Positions 43,496 to 50,703 of a stretch of 64,000 bases of DNA are shown here, piece after piece. The notes beneath the pieces are model-generated. The model searched no databases. It saw nothing but the letters and a program-made list of their open reading frames with translations, and was not told where the DNA came from. Source of the DNA: Hypericibacter sp050729195 (GTDB lineage Bacteria > Pseudomonadota > Alphaproteobacteria > Dongiales > Dongiaceae); assembly GCF_050729195.1 (NCBI RefSeq), contig NZ_JBOHKS010000134.1:1-64000 (forward strand), written 5' to 3'. The translations under genes and the position numbers were made by a program. The first letter of the stretch is position 1; each line of letters opens with the position of its first letter.

Positions 43496-44227
43496 CTAGC
43501 TCCCCGAACTGACGGAGCTGCCACCGGTCGCATCGAACGGGCGATGCGGATCGGGGCTGGGTGCGGCTTGCGCCGGGAACTGGAAGCGCGGCGCGCCGGC
43601 ATGCATGGCCGGGCGGCGCTGCGCCGCCAAGTGCGGCGGGGGTCCGCGATCGAGGCGGTGCGCATGGTCGCGATGGGGCGCCGGCGGGCGCGGTGCTGCG
43701 ACCTGGGAGACCGTGCAGCTCTCCGAGATCCGTACCGGGATGCCGGGATTGCCGGCGGCCGCGACATCGGTATAGCTGCGATCGTCGCTCTTCGACTGCT
43801 CGCGCCGATGCTTGTCCTTCGGCACCAGCTTGGTCGTGCCATGCAGGGTCATGCGCAGGATCTCGAAGCCGAAGAAGCGCGTATGCACGGTGTAGTTCGA
43901 GCAGAGATCGATGTTCTGCTGGAGCGCGATCGCCACCGGCGGCACGCGCTTCACATTGAGATCGACCGAGGGCAGCCGGCTCAGCGACAGATTGACGGTC
44001 GGAATGCTGGTGACATTGAAGCGTTCGACCTGGAGCGGGTCGAGGTTATGGACCCGGTCGATCCGCAGGGATTCGATCGAGAATGGATCGATATTGTTGA
44101 GTTCCTTGATATGGACCGCGGCCGGCGCGATCTTCTGCACCTTCGCGATCGTCACCGGATCGATGTTGCGGACCTCCGAGATCCGCACCGGATCTATGTT
44201 TTTGACTTTATTGACATCGACATCCAT
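43496..44227 (-). CDS. Repeat protein with NIDP-type motifs
   Basis: A 243-residue protein. The N-terminal half consists of short degenerate units of about 11-16 residues, visible as KNIDPVRISEV, RNIDPVTIAKV, NNIDPFSIESL and HNLDPLQVERF, followed by similar Val/Leu-spaced segments such as PTVNLSLSRLPSVDLNVKR. This suggests a stacked beta-solenoid. A short beta-rich segment (FFGFEILRMTLHGTTKLV) follows, then a Pro/His/Arg-rich disordered tail. I do not recognise the family. AGGAGAG precedes ATG 44227. Confidence 0.75.
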   Translation of the reverse strand: MDVDVNKVKNIDPVRISEVRNIDPVTIAKVQKIAPAAVHIKELNNIDPFSIESLRIDRVHNLDPLQVERFNVTSIPTVNLSLSRLPSVDLNVKRVPPVAIALQQNIDLCSNYTVHTRFFGFEILRMTLHGTTKLVPKDKHRREQSKSDDRSYTDVAAAGNPGIPVRISESCTVSQVAAPRPPAPHRDHAHRLDRGPPPHLAAQRRPAMHAGAPRFQFPAQAAPSPDPHRPFDATGGSSVSSGS

Positions 44228-44248
44228 GGCGCTCTCCTGCGACCCGGC

Positions 44249-44962
44249 TCAGAGCAGGCCGGGCCAGACATAGTTCAGCTGCAGCACTTTCGCGTCGTCG
44301 GACACGCCCGGCTGCGCCTGGACGCGCGCGCGGACCGTCGCCAGATGCGTGCCGCCGAGATTGGGCATTTTGTAGAGAAAGGTCGGCGCGGTGCCGGCCT
44401 GCAGCACCCCATCGACGAGCCATTCGATGGCGGTGCCGGCCGTGTGGCTCAACCGCGCCTCGAACAGCTGCATCTTGTTGGAATCGTCGATATAGGCGTT
44501 GTGATCGCCCTGCGCGTAATAGAGCGTGGCGCGCTTGGGCCAGATCTCGATCACGGGGGTCGGCGCTGGCTCGGGACCGATGCCGATGACCGTGACCCAG
44601 GCGAAGGCCTTGCGCAGCGGATCCTCGAGCGCGGTCGCGACCACGAGATCGGTGAAGGGGCTGGCGAGCCCGCCCTTGTTGGGCGCCCGGTAGAGGCCCT
44701 GCGGGTCGATGCTGCCGGCACCGGGCCCGCCCGCCGGGCTCAGCACCTCCCAGCTCGCGCCGCGGCGCGAGTTATAGACCTTCGCCTCGAAGCGGACCTG
44801 CGTGTTGATCGGGTTGACGAAGCGCTCGTCGCGGAAGGCCAGCTCCACGCGCGGCGGCGAGATCTCGATCTCGACCTGATGGCGCGCGACCACATGATGC
44901 GTCACCTCGGTGATCGCCGGGGGCGGATGATGGCCGTGGGTTCCGTGCTGATGGGGGCGCAT
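44249..44962 (-). CDS. Uncharacterised beta-rich protein with Ig-like domains
   Basis: A 237-residue protein with a His-rich start (HQHGTHGHHPPPA), then beta-strand-rich segments. The part SIDPQGLYRAPNKGGLASPF with VVATALED resembles bacterial Ig-like repeats in surface proteins. A second half has EARLSHTAGTAIEWLVDG. No signal peptide is seen. I start at ATG 44962, as the upstream frame overlaps the previous gene. Confidence 0.7.
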   Translation of the reverse strand: MRPHQHGTHGHHPPPAITEVTHHVVARHQVEIEISPPRVELAFRDERFVNPINTQVRFEAKVYNSRRGASWEVLSPAGGPGAGSIDPQGLYRAPNKGGLASPFTDLVVATALEDPLRKAFAWVTVIGIGPEPAPTPVIEIWPKRATLYYAQGDHNAYIDDSNKMQLFEARLSHTAGTAIEWLVDGVLQAGTAPTFLYKMPNLGGTHLATVRARVQAQPGVSDDAKVLQLNYVWPGLL

Positions 44963-44970
44963 CGCGGGGC

Positions 44971-45387
44971 TCAGCTCTCCTCGCCGCTCTCGAGCGCGCT
45001 CTTGAGCGCGGCGCCCAGGACCTTCTTGGGCAGTTCCGCGCTGAGCTCCACATCGAGCTTGCAGGCACCGATGCCGGCGAGGTCGACCTGCAGCCCATCC
45101 TTGCCGATCTTGGCCCTGGCCCAGCATTCGACCATCTTGAGCTTGGCGTCGAAGGGATCGATCTGGACGTCGAAGGGGCCGACCGTCATCGCCTGGACAT
45201 TGCCATGCGCCCGCGCCAGGAACGGGATCCGCACCGTGACCGGGATCTTGTCGATCCGCGCGCGGATCGGGCCGGTCGAGAGCTTGAAGGCACCCTCGCA
45301 GCGCAGATCGAGCTCGATCGGGTCGGTCTTGGCCCGCAGCTTGAGGTCGGGATGGCCGTGCAGCTCGATCTTGGATTTCAGCGTCAT
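44971..45387 (-). CDS. Small beta-rich uncharacterised protein
   Basis: A 138-residue protein with alternating polar and hydrophobic residues (KSKIELHGHPDLKLRAK and TVRIPFLARAHG), as in long antiparallel strands, and an Ala/Lys-rich helical end. No export signal. Its start overlaps the previous gene by four bases (ATGA). Function unknown. Confidence 0.7.
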   Translation of the reverse strand: MTLKSKIELHGHPDLKLRAKTDPIELDLRCEGAFKLSTGPIRARIDKIPVTVRIPFLARAHGNVQAMTVGPFDVQIDPFDAKLKMVECWARAKIGKDGLQVDLAGIGACKLDVELSAELPKKVLGAALKSALESGEES

Positions 45388-45602
45388 GACGCGCTCTCTC
45401 CGGACTCGCGGGGCTTGCCGGCCTCGGCCGCCTTCTCGAGATCGGGATAAACCCGCTCGGCCAGATCGCTGAACATGGTGCCGACCGTCTTGTTCAGATG
45501 CTCGAAGCCATGGAGCGCGCGGCTGATCTCCTCGCAGGAATCGCCGACCACCTCGAAATGAACCAGCGGCCCGAGCCGGATGGACAAGGTGATGTTGGCC
45601 AT
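45384..45602 (-). CDS. Small uncharacterised protein
   Basis: A 72-residue protein: an N-terminal beta part (ANITLSIRLGPLVHFEVVG) followed by a helical part (ISRALHGFEHLNKTVGTMF). The strong site AAGGAGGAGA before ATG 45602 decides the start; a longer frame upstream lacks support. It overlaps the next gene by four bases. Function unknown. Confidence 0.68.
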   Translation of the reverse strand: MANITLSIRLGPLVHFEVVGDSCEEISRALHGFEHLNKTVGTMFSDLAERVYPDLEKAAEAGKPRESGESAS

Positions 45603-45636
45603 CAGTTCTCCTCCTTGGATCCGGGCGCCTTGCCGA

Positions 45637-46359
45637 TCATTCGTGCGTCTCCCTGCCGTGGGATGCGGCCCCGCTCTTGTCGTGCCCGTTGGCAGCATGT
45701 CCATTCGCTTTGGCGGCGCCGTTCAAGTCCTGGTCGAGATCGCGGATCTTGCGTGTCATCTCGTCGAGTGAGAGCAGGGTCATGAGCACGAGACCCTTCT
45801 CGCGCTCGCCCAGCTTGGCGTAGAAACCCTCGATCTCGGATTTGATCCGGCCGCCATCGCCGCCCTTGCGGAACTCCTTGCCGCGCTCGCGCAGCACGCC
45901 GCTGAACTGGTTGACGATCGACAGCACGCCATAGAGCAGGTCGGCGACGTCGCCCTGGGGGGCCTTGCCGTTCTTCTCGGGACCGGCACGCTCCGATTCC
46001 GACGTGCCCGCCGCCGTCTTCTTTTCCGGTTCCGGCTTCTCCGCGCTGTTCTTCTCCGCCCCGTTCTTCTCGGCAGCCCCGGCTGGATTGCAGCGCGGGC
46101 AGGCGAAGCGGCTTTCGACCGGGGAGATCTTCCAGACGCCGTAGAGCGCGGTGCGGGCGCCCTCGGGAATCGCCTTGCAGTCGCGGCGATGGAGCAGGCC
46201 CGCCGCCGGATCGAACTGGAACGGCGCCTGCGCCGCCTCCTCGCGATTGTCGATCTTCAGCAGCGCCTCGCGGGCGTCGATCTTGCTCTCCTTGTAGAGC
46301 TCCTGGATCTTCAGGGCGACGAAGTCGCCGATCGAGCCGCCGGGGCTGGGCTTATTCAT
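45637..46359 (-). CDS. Uncharacterised protein with CxxC motif and helical C-terminal domain
   Basis: A 240-residue protein. After a helical start it has a cysteine arrangement (RRDCKAIPEG, then FACPRCNPAG) that could bind metal. A Lys/Glu/Pro-rich linker leads to a helical C-terminal part (DLLYGVLSIVNQFSGVL and LVLMTLLSLDEMTRKI). It overlaps the end of the isoprenoid-synthase-like gene by eight bases. No known family. Confidence 0.7.
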   Translation of the reverse strand: MNKPSPGGSIGDFVALKIQELYKESKIDAREALLKIDNREEAAQAPFQFDPAAGLLHRRDCKAIPEGARTALYGVWKISPVESRFACPRCNPAGAAEKNGAEKNSAEKPEPEKKTAAGTSESERAGPEKNGKAPQGDVADLLYGVLSIVNQFSGVLRERGKEFRKGGDGGRIKSEIEGFYAKLGEREKGLVLMTLLSLDEMTRKIRDLDQDLNGAAKANGHAANGHDKSGAASHGRETHE

Positions 46360-47302
46360 AGACGGCCCAGGCCGGCCCTCGCAGGCGGCGCTGTTCCCGA
46401 TGCTTCTGCAGGCGCGTCACGTAGTAGCGAGTCAGAAAAGCGATCAGCAGGTCGCGGCCGGCGGCCGGGCGCAGGCCCTGCATCAGTTTCTGGATGTGGG
46501 AGGAGAAGATCCGCCGCAGCGCCTGCTCCGGCCGGCCCAGCGCGTTCATGTAAGTGACGCGGCGGTCGGCGCGATCGGCATAGCAGTCGCCGTGATCGTC
46601 GATGAACATGATGAGCGCGCCCGCGACGAAGATGTGCCGGATGTAATCCAGCGACAGGTTCGGCAGCAGGAACGCCGACAACAGGATGATGGCGTGTCCG
46701 CTGCGGTCGCGGGCCAGACGCTTCAGCCGCGCCAGCCGCCGGGCGCGGGGCAGCGCCTTCATCTCGGCTTCGAGGCCGCGCATCTCGACGTCGCGTCGCT
46801 GGGCCTCGAACAGCCGCAGGATCGCCTGGCGCAGGGTCGGCTCGAGGATGTCGCGCTCGGCGAAGAGCCGCGAGACCACGACATAGAAAAGCGTCTCGCG
46901 CTCGTTCCTGACCTCGAACCAGCCGGTGGTGAAGAGCAGCTCCAGCCGCGTCACATAGGCCCGGGTCGCCTCCTCGCCGAAATCGTCGAGGAAACTGTCG
47001 GCCAGGAAACAGCAGCAGCCATAGAGGCAGGTGATGCGCTGCCGGCGCTCGTCATAGGGATAGTCGGCGATCTCGGTGCAGGCATGGCCGACCAGCATCA
47101 TCTTGGTGCTGAGCTCGACCATCTTCCGGTATTCGTTGCCGGCATTCTCCAGCAGCGCGGGGTAATAGGCTTTGACGATGGGCTCGAGCGTACCGGTGAC
47201 GAAGCGGCGATAGACCGGCATCAGGGAATCCACCCGCTCGCGCGCAGCGGCCGGCGGCTGCCAGCCCAATGTCTTCCGCGCTGCGTGCGGCTCCCAGGCC
47301 AT
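46352..47302 (-). CDS. Class I isoprenoid-synthase-like protein
   Basis: A 316-residue, mostly helical protein and first gene of the 13-gene operon. Two acidic motifs in the right order suggest a class I prenyltransferase or terpene synthase fold: LADSFLDDFGEE around residues 100-111 (Asp102, Asp106, Asp107), and VAGALIMFIDDHGDCYAD around residues 226-243, whose spacing matches the GxxFQxxDDxxD motif of prenyl transferases (Asp235, Asp236, Asp239). The first motif departs from DDxxD. Overall similarity to well-known enzymes is low, so activity is uncertain. I start at ATG 47302; GTG 47308 is an alternative. Confidence 0.7.
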   Translation of the reverse strand: MAWEPHAARKTLGWQPPAAARERVDSLMPVYRRFVTGTLEPIVKAYYPALLENAGNEYRKMVELSTKMMLVGHACTEIADYPYDERRQRITCLYGCCCFLADSFLDDFGEEATRAYVTRLELLFTTGWFEVRNERETLFYVVVSRLFAERDILEPTLRQAILRLFEAQRRDVEMRGLEAEMKALPRARRLARLKRLARDRSGHAIILLSAFLLPNLSLDYIRHIFVAGALIMFIDDHGDCYADRADRRVTYMNALGRPEQALRRIFSSHIQKLMQGLRPAAGRDLLIAFLTRYYVTRLQKHREQRRLRGPAWAVYE

Positions 47303-47880
47303 GCGCACCCCACCCTTCCCCAGCGCACCTGTCGATGCGCAGGGTCACCTTGCCGCCATCAGCTTGCCTTCATTCGCGGGACGGCGCGCCTTTCATGCCA
47401 ATGAAGTTTCGGTGGGATAGTCGGCAGGCGACCTTTCTGGCCTCGACTCGACCTATGTCACAACGAACTCACAGCGCCGGAAATTGGATGGCGCGCCAAC
47501 CGGCAGCGGTGGGAAGGGCTAAGACTTCTGTCATATCCCCTGCCGCGGGCGTCCCCCGGCGCGGGGGCGGTGGAAGAATATTTTCTTGCCTTCTTCCTAA
47601 AGCTTTTCTTGCGCCCGGACGGGCCCCCATCCGACCCCGATCGATCCGGACGACGGCTCCTGCTCCTGAAAGGCGCCGCCGCGCGGTTTGTTACCGGGGC
47701 GATACCAGGTCGGCCGCCGGTGCCCGGCGCCGCTCTGCCTGTCGGGCGCTTCACAAATCACCGCGGCTGCCGCGGCGGCGGGACAAGCCGTCACTTGCCG
47801 ATGCCGCCGTTCGTGAACATGTTTTTGGCGCCGGGGCCACCCTCGACCGCGTTCCGCCGGCAAACACAAGGATCGGATCA
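47303..47880. promoter_or_regulatory. Divergent intergenic region upstream of the isoprenoid operon
   Basis: About 578 bases with no convincing gene on either strand. It must hold the promoters of the 13-gene minus-strand operon and of the plus-strand LLM oxidoreductase. A somewhat pyrimidine-rich stretch (TTCTTGCCTTCTTCCTAAAG) lies near 47,580-47,602, but no clear operator stands out. Confidence 0.4.
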
Positions 47881-49215
47881 TTGGCAAGCTCACGACAGTT
47901 GCGTCTAGGCGCCTTCATGCGCCCTGTCAGCATCCACACCGCCGCCTGGCGCTATCCGGGTGCCTTTCCGGACGCCAATTTCAACTTCGCGCATCTGAAG
48001 CGCTTCGCCCAGACGCTGGAGCGCGGGCGTTTCGATGCCTTCTTCATGGCCGATCATCTGGCGCTGCTCAACATGCCGATGCAGGCGCTGAAGCGCAGCG
48101 CCACCGTGACCTCGTTCGATCCCTTGACCTTGCTGCCGGCCCTGGCGGTGGTGACGGAACGGCTCGGGCTGATCGCGACCGCCTCCACCACCTATAACGA
48201 GCCCTATCATGTCGCGCGCAAATTCGCGTCGCTGGACCATCTCAGCGGCGGGCGCGCCGGCTGGAACCTCGTCACCTCCGGCAACCCGCATGAGGCCATG
48301 AATTTCGGGCTGGACGAGCATGTCGAGCATTCGACGCGCTACCGCCGCGCCCGCGAATTCTTCGACGTGGTCACCGGCTTGTGGGACAGCTGGGCCGACG
48401 ACGCCTTCATCCGCGATGTCGAGACCGGCATCTATTTCGACCCCGACCGGCTGCATGTCCTGAACCACAAGGGCCGCGATCTCTCGGTGCGCGGGCCCCT
48501 GAATATCGCGCGGCCGATCCAGGGTTGGCCGGTGATCGTGCAGGCAGGCTCCTCCGAGGCCGGCCGCCAGATCGCGGCCGAAACGGCGGAGGTGGTCTTC
48601 ACCGGCCAGAACAACCTCGCCGACGGCCAACGCTTCTATGCCGATGTGAAGGGCCGCATGGAGAAGGTCGGGCGTTCACGCGACCATCTGAAGATCATGC
48701 CGGGCGCCTTCGTCGTGGTGGGCGACAGCCTGGACGAGGCGCGCGAGAAGAAGGTCCGGCTCGACGCGCTGGTCCATCCGGACAGCGGCATGGCCTCGCT
48801 CTCGGTCCAGCTCGGCCATGACGCCTCGAAATTCGATCTCGACGGGCCTCTGCCCGAGATTCCGGAGAGCAATGCCAGCAAGAGCGCACGCGAGAAGCTG
48901 ATCCTGAAGGCGAAGAGGGAGAACCTCACCGTCCGGCAGCTCGCGCAGTATGTCGGCGGCAGCTATGGCACGCTGGAGATGATCGGAACGCCCGCCATGA
49001 TCGCCGACCAGATGGAGGAATGGCTCGTCACGGAGGGCGCCGACGGCTTCAACGTGATGTTCCCCTATCTGCCCGGCGGGCTCGACGAGTTCGTCGATCG
49101 CGTCGTGCCGGAGCTGCAGCGCCGCGGCCTGTTCCGGAAGGACTATGAGGGCCGGACCTTGCGCGAGAATCTGGGGCTGCCGCGACCGGCAAACCGTTTC
49201 TTCCCCAAGCCTTGA
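47881..49215 (+). CDS. LLM-class flavin-dependent oxidoreductase (NtaA/SnaA/DszA family)
   Basis: A 444-residue FMN-dependent monooxygenase of the two-component type, which needs a separate flavin reductase. The family start RQLRLGAFMRPVSIHTAAWR is visible, followed by AGWNLVTSGNPHEAMNFG and the late NVMFPYLPGGLDEFVDRVVP. I start at TTG 47881, behind AAGGATCGG, because it keeps the family N-terminus that an ATG at 47917 would cut. Members attack nitrilotriacetate, sulfonates, alkyl sulfides or similar; the substrate here is unknown. Confidence 0.9.
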   Translation: MASSRQLRLGAFMRPVSIHTAAWRYPGAFPDANFNFAHLKRFAQTLERGRFDAFFMADHLALLNMPMQALKRSATVTSFDPLTLLPALAVVTERLGLIATASTTYNEPYHVARKFASLDHLSGGRAGWNLVTSGNPHEAMNFGLDEHVEHSTRYRRAREFFDVVTGLWDSWADDAFIRDVETGIYFDPDRLHVLNHKGRDLSVRGPLNIARPIQGWPVIVQAGSSEAGRQIAAETAEVVFTGQNNLADGQRFYADVKGRMEKVGRSRDHLKIMPGAFVVVGDSLDEAREKKVRLDALVHPDSGMASLSVQLGHDASKFDLDGPLPEIPESNASKSAREKLILKAKRENLTVRQLAQYVGGSYGTLEMIGTPAMIADQMEEWLVTEGADGFNVMFPYLPGGLDEFVDRVVPELQRRGLFRKDYEGRTLRENLGLPRPANRFFPKP

Positions 49216-49347
49216 GGGCACCGGATCCGGCGCGAGCGCGGGACGGGCGCCTGAGCCGGGATGCCGCCACACCGCAAAACGGCCCCGGGATTTCGCCTGG
49301 GGCCGCTTCTTGCAGGGTCGCTGGCACCGGCCGCGCCGGCGCGATCT

Positions 49348-49548
49348 CTATTCGAGAATGAACGTCACCTCGAGCGTGACGCGATATTCCTCGATCTTGC
49401 CCTTCGAGACCTTGGCCTTCTGCTTGATCACCTCGACGCCGGTGATCCCGCGCAACGTCTTGGCGGCGCGCTTGACGGCGGCATCCACGGCATCTTGAAA
49501 GCCCTTCGACGAACTGGCGGTCAATTTTGTGACACGGGCGACAGACAT
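49348..49548 (-). CDS. Dodecin family flavin-binding protein
   Basis: A 66-residue protein that matches dodecins: SVARVTKLTASSSKGFQDAV at the start and EEYRVTLEVTFILE at the end. Dodecins form 12-subunit shells that store riboflavin, FMN or FAD. I start at ATG 49548 behind GGAGAAG; a longer frame upstream is not family-like. It lies just past the convergent end of the flavin-dependent oxidoreductase gene. Confidence 0.93.
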   Translation of the reverse strand: MSVARVTKLTASSSKGFQDAVDAAVKRAAKTLRGITGVEVIKQKAKVSKGKIEEYRVTLEVTFILE

Positions 49549-49635
49549 GCTGCTTCTCCCCATCGAGGTTGGAGAAGCGATGCTACTCCCCTTGATCGGG
49601 GGCCGGCCAGGGACTGGAGGGAGGGGGAGAGACAC

Positions 49636-49738
49636 AGGGCCCGCAGCCGGGGGGAAGACTGCGGGCCCTGCCAGTAATGGGAGCCAGGCTAGACTAGGCC
49701 TGACGCCCCGCCCGCTGGCTGGGGGGAAAGCCAGCGGG
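49636..49738 (-). ncRNA. Pair of strong hairpins with C-rich loops, possible small RNA
   Basis: Two perfect stems lie in the 237-base gap between the AraC and dodecin genes. One has 11-base arms AGGGCCCGCAG (49636-49646) and CTGCGGGCCCT (49659-49669); the other has 10-base arms CCCGCTGGCT (49711-49720) and AGCCAGCGGG (49729-49738). Both loops contain GGGGGGAA on the plus strand, that is UUCCCCCC on the minus strand, complementary to Shine-Dalgarno sequences. That recalls alphaproteobacterial small RNAs with anti-SD loops. Either strand is possible, and a double terminator is the alternative. Confidence 0.4.
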
Positions 49739-49785
49739 AGCTCGTGATGAAACCGGGCCGGGCGGCCCGGCCTCCGGCCGTCGCC

Positions 49786-50439
49786 TCAGGCGCCGGCCTG
49801 CATCGGTTCGGATCCGGCAGTCCGGCGGGCCACCGATACCGTCGATTTCAGGGTCTCGGGCTTGGCGCCATGCGCCCGGCGCCAGGCGCTCGGGCTGGAG
49901 CCTTCCTGCCGGCGGAACAGCCGCGAGAAATGGGACTGATCGGCGAAGCCGCAATCCAGCGCCACCTGGCTCAGGGGCTCCTCGGTCGCGAGCATCATCT
50001 CCCGGGCGCGTGCGATCCGCCGGCGCACCACATAACCATGCGGCGGCTCACCGAAGCTGATCTTGAAGGCCCGCGCGAAGTGGCTGACGCTCAAGCGGCA
50101 GAGGTCGGCCATCTCTTCCAGGGTAATCGCCGAGGCCAGCTGACTTTCCACCAGCGCCTTCAGGCGGTTGATCTGCCAGGGGGCCAGCCCGCCGCGGGCC
50201 AGATAGGCGGGGCCGTCCTCGGCTTCGACATCGTTCGCCGGCTTGAGCGATTCCAGGAGGCTTGTGGCACGGTTGAGGCAACGCCGTGCCGCGCCCTGGT
50301 CGCGCTCGAGATAACCGCTGGCGCTGGTCAGGAGCTGGACCACCGTGGCCTGGACGTCGCCCAGGCCGACCGGCGCCGCCGGGAAGAAGGCTGCGTTCGG
50401 GGTCTGGCTCTTGGCGGCGCTCGATGTCTCTCGGAACAT
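49786..50439 (-). CDS. AraC family transcriptional regulator
   Basis: A 217-residue regulator with a short N-terminal part and a C-terminal AraC domain. The DNA-binding part has SAITLEEMADLCRLSVSHFA and SQVALDCGFADQSHFSRLFR. I start at ATG 50439, behind AAGGGATC. The N-terminal part shows no cupin or amidase domain. It stands alone on its strand; its targets are not evident. Confidence 0.88.
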   Translation of the reverse strand: MFRETSSAAKSQTPNAAFFPAAPVGLGDVQATVVQLLTSASGYLERDQGAARRCLNRATSLLESLKPANDVEAEDGPAYLARGGLAPWQINRLKALVESQLASAITLEEMADLCRLSVSHFARAFKISFGEPPHGYVVRRRIARAREMMLATEEPLSQVALDCGFADQSHFSRLFRRQEGSSPSAWRRAHGAKPETLKSTVSVARRTAGSEPMQAGA

Positions 50440-50703
50440 GACGGATCCCTTCTGATGGTGCCCGCTTCGGCCGCGCCCTTCGCGACCCGGAAGCTCTTGT
50501 TGACACCCTGAAGATCGGATCAATCGCCGCTACGAACAATTCTACGGAGGGAGGGGTGGCTAGGACGCTAGTGTCACCCGCTCATACCAAGGTATGGCGT
50601 GCCGCAAAGGGGCATTTCGCCGCCGATTTCCGGCTGCGAGGCGGGCGCGGGCATGGGTTATGATCGGCTCTTCCCCAGCCCATAACCCGCGAGACGAAAG
50701 CCC

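Noticed and set aside
43205..45472. A 755-codon plus-strand open frame across the isoprenoid operon
   Set aside because: It crosses four minus-strand genes that each have good ribosome sites and stop-start coupling. Its product is very rich in Asp, Arg and His and has no domain.
39163..47308. The operon as a gas vesicle, encapsulin or contractile injection cluster
   Set aside because: None of the diagnostic shell, sheath or tube sequences of those systems is present.
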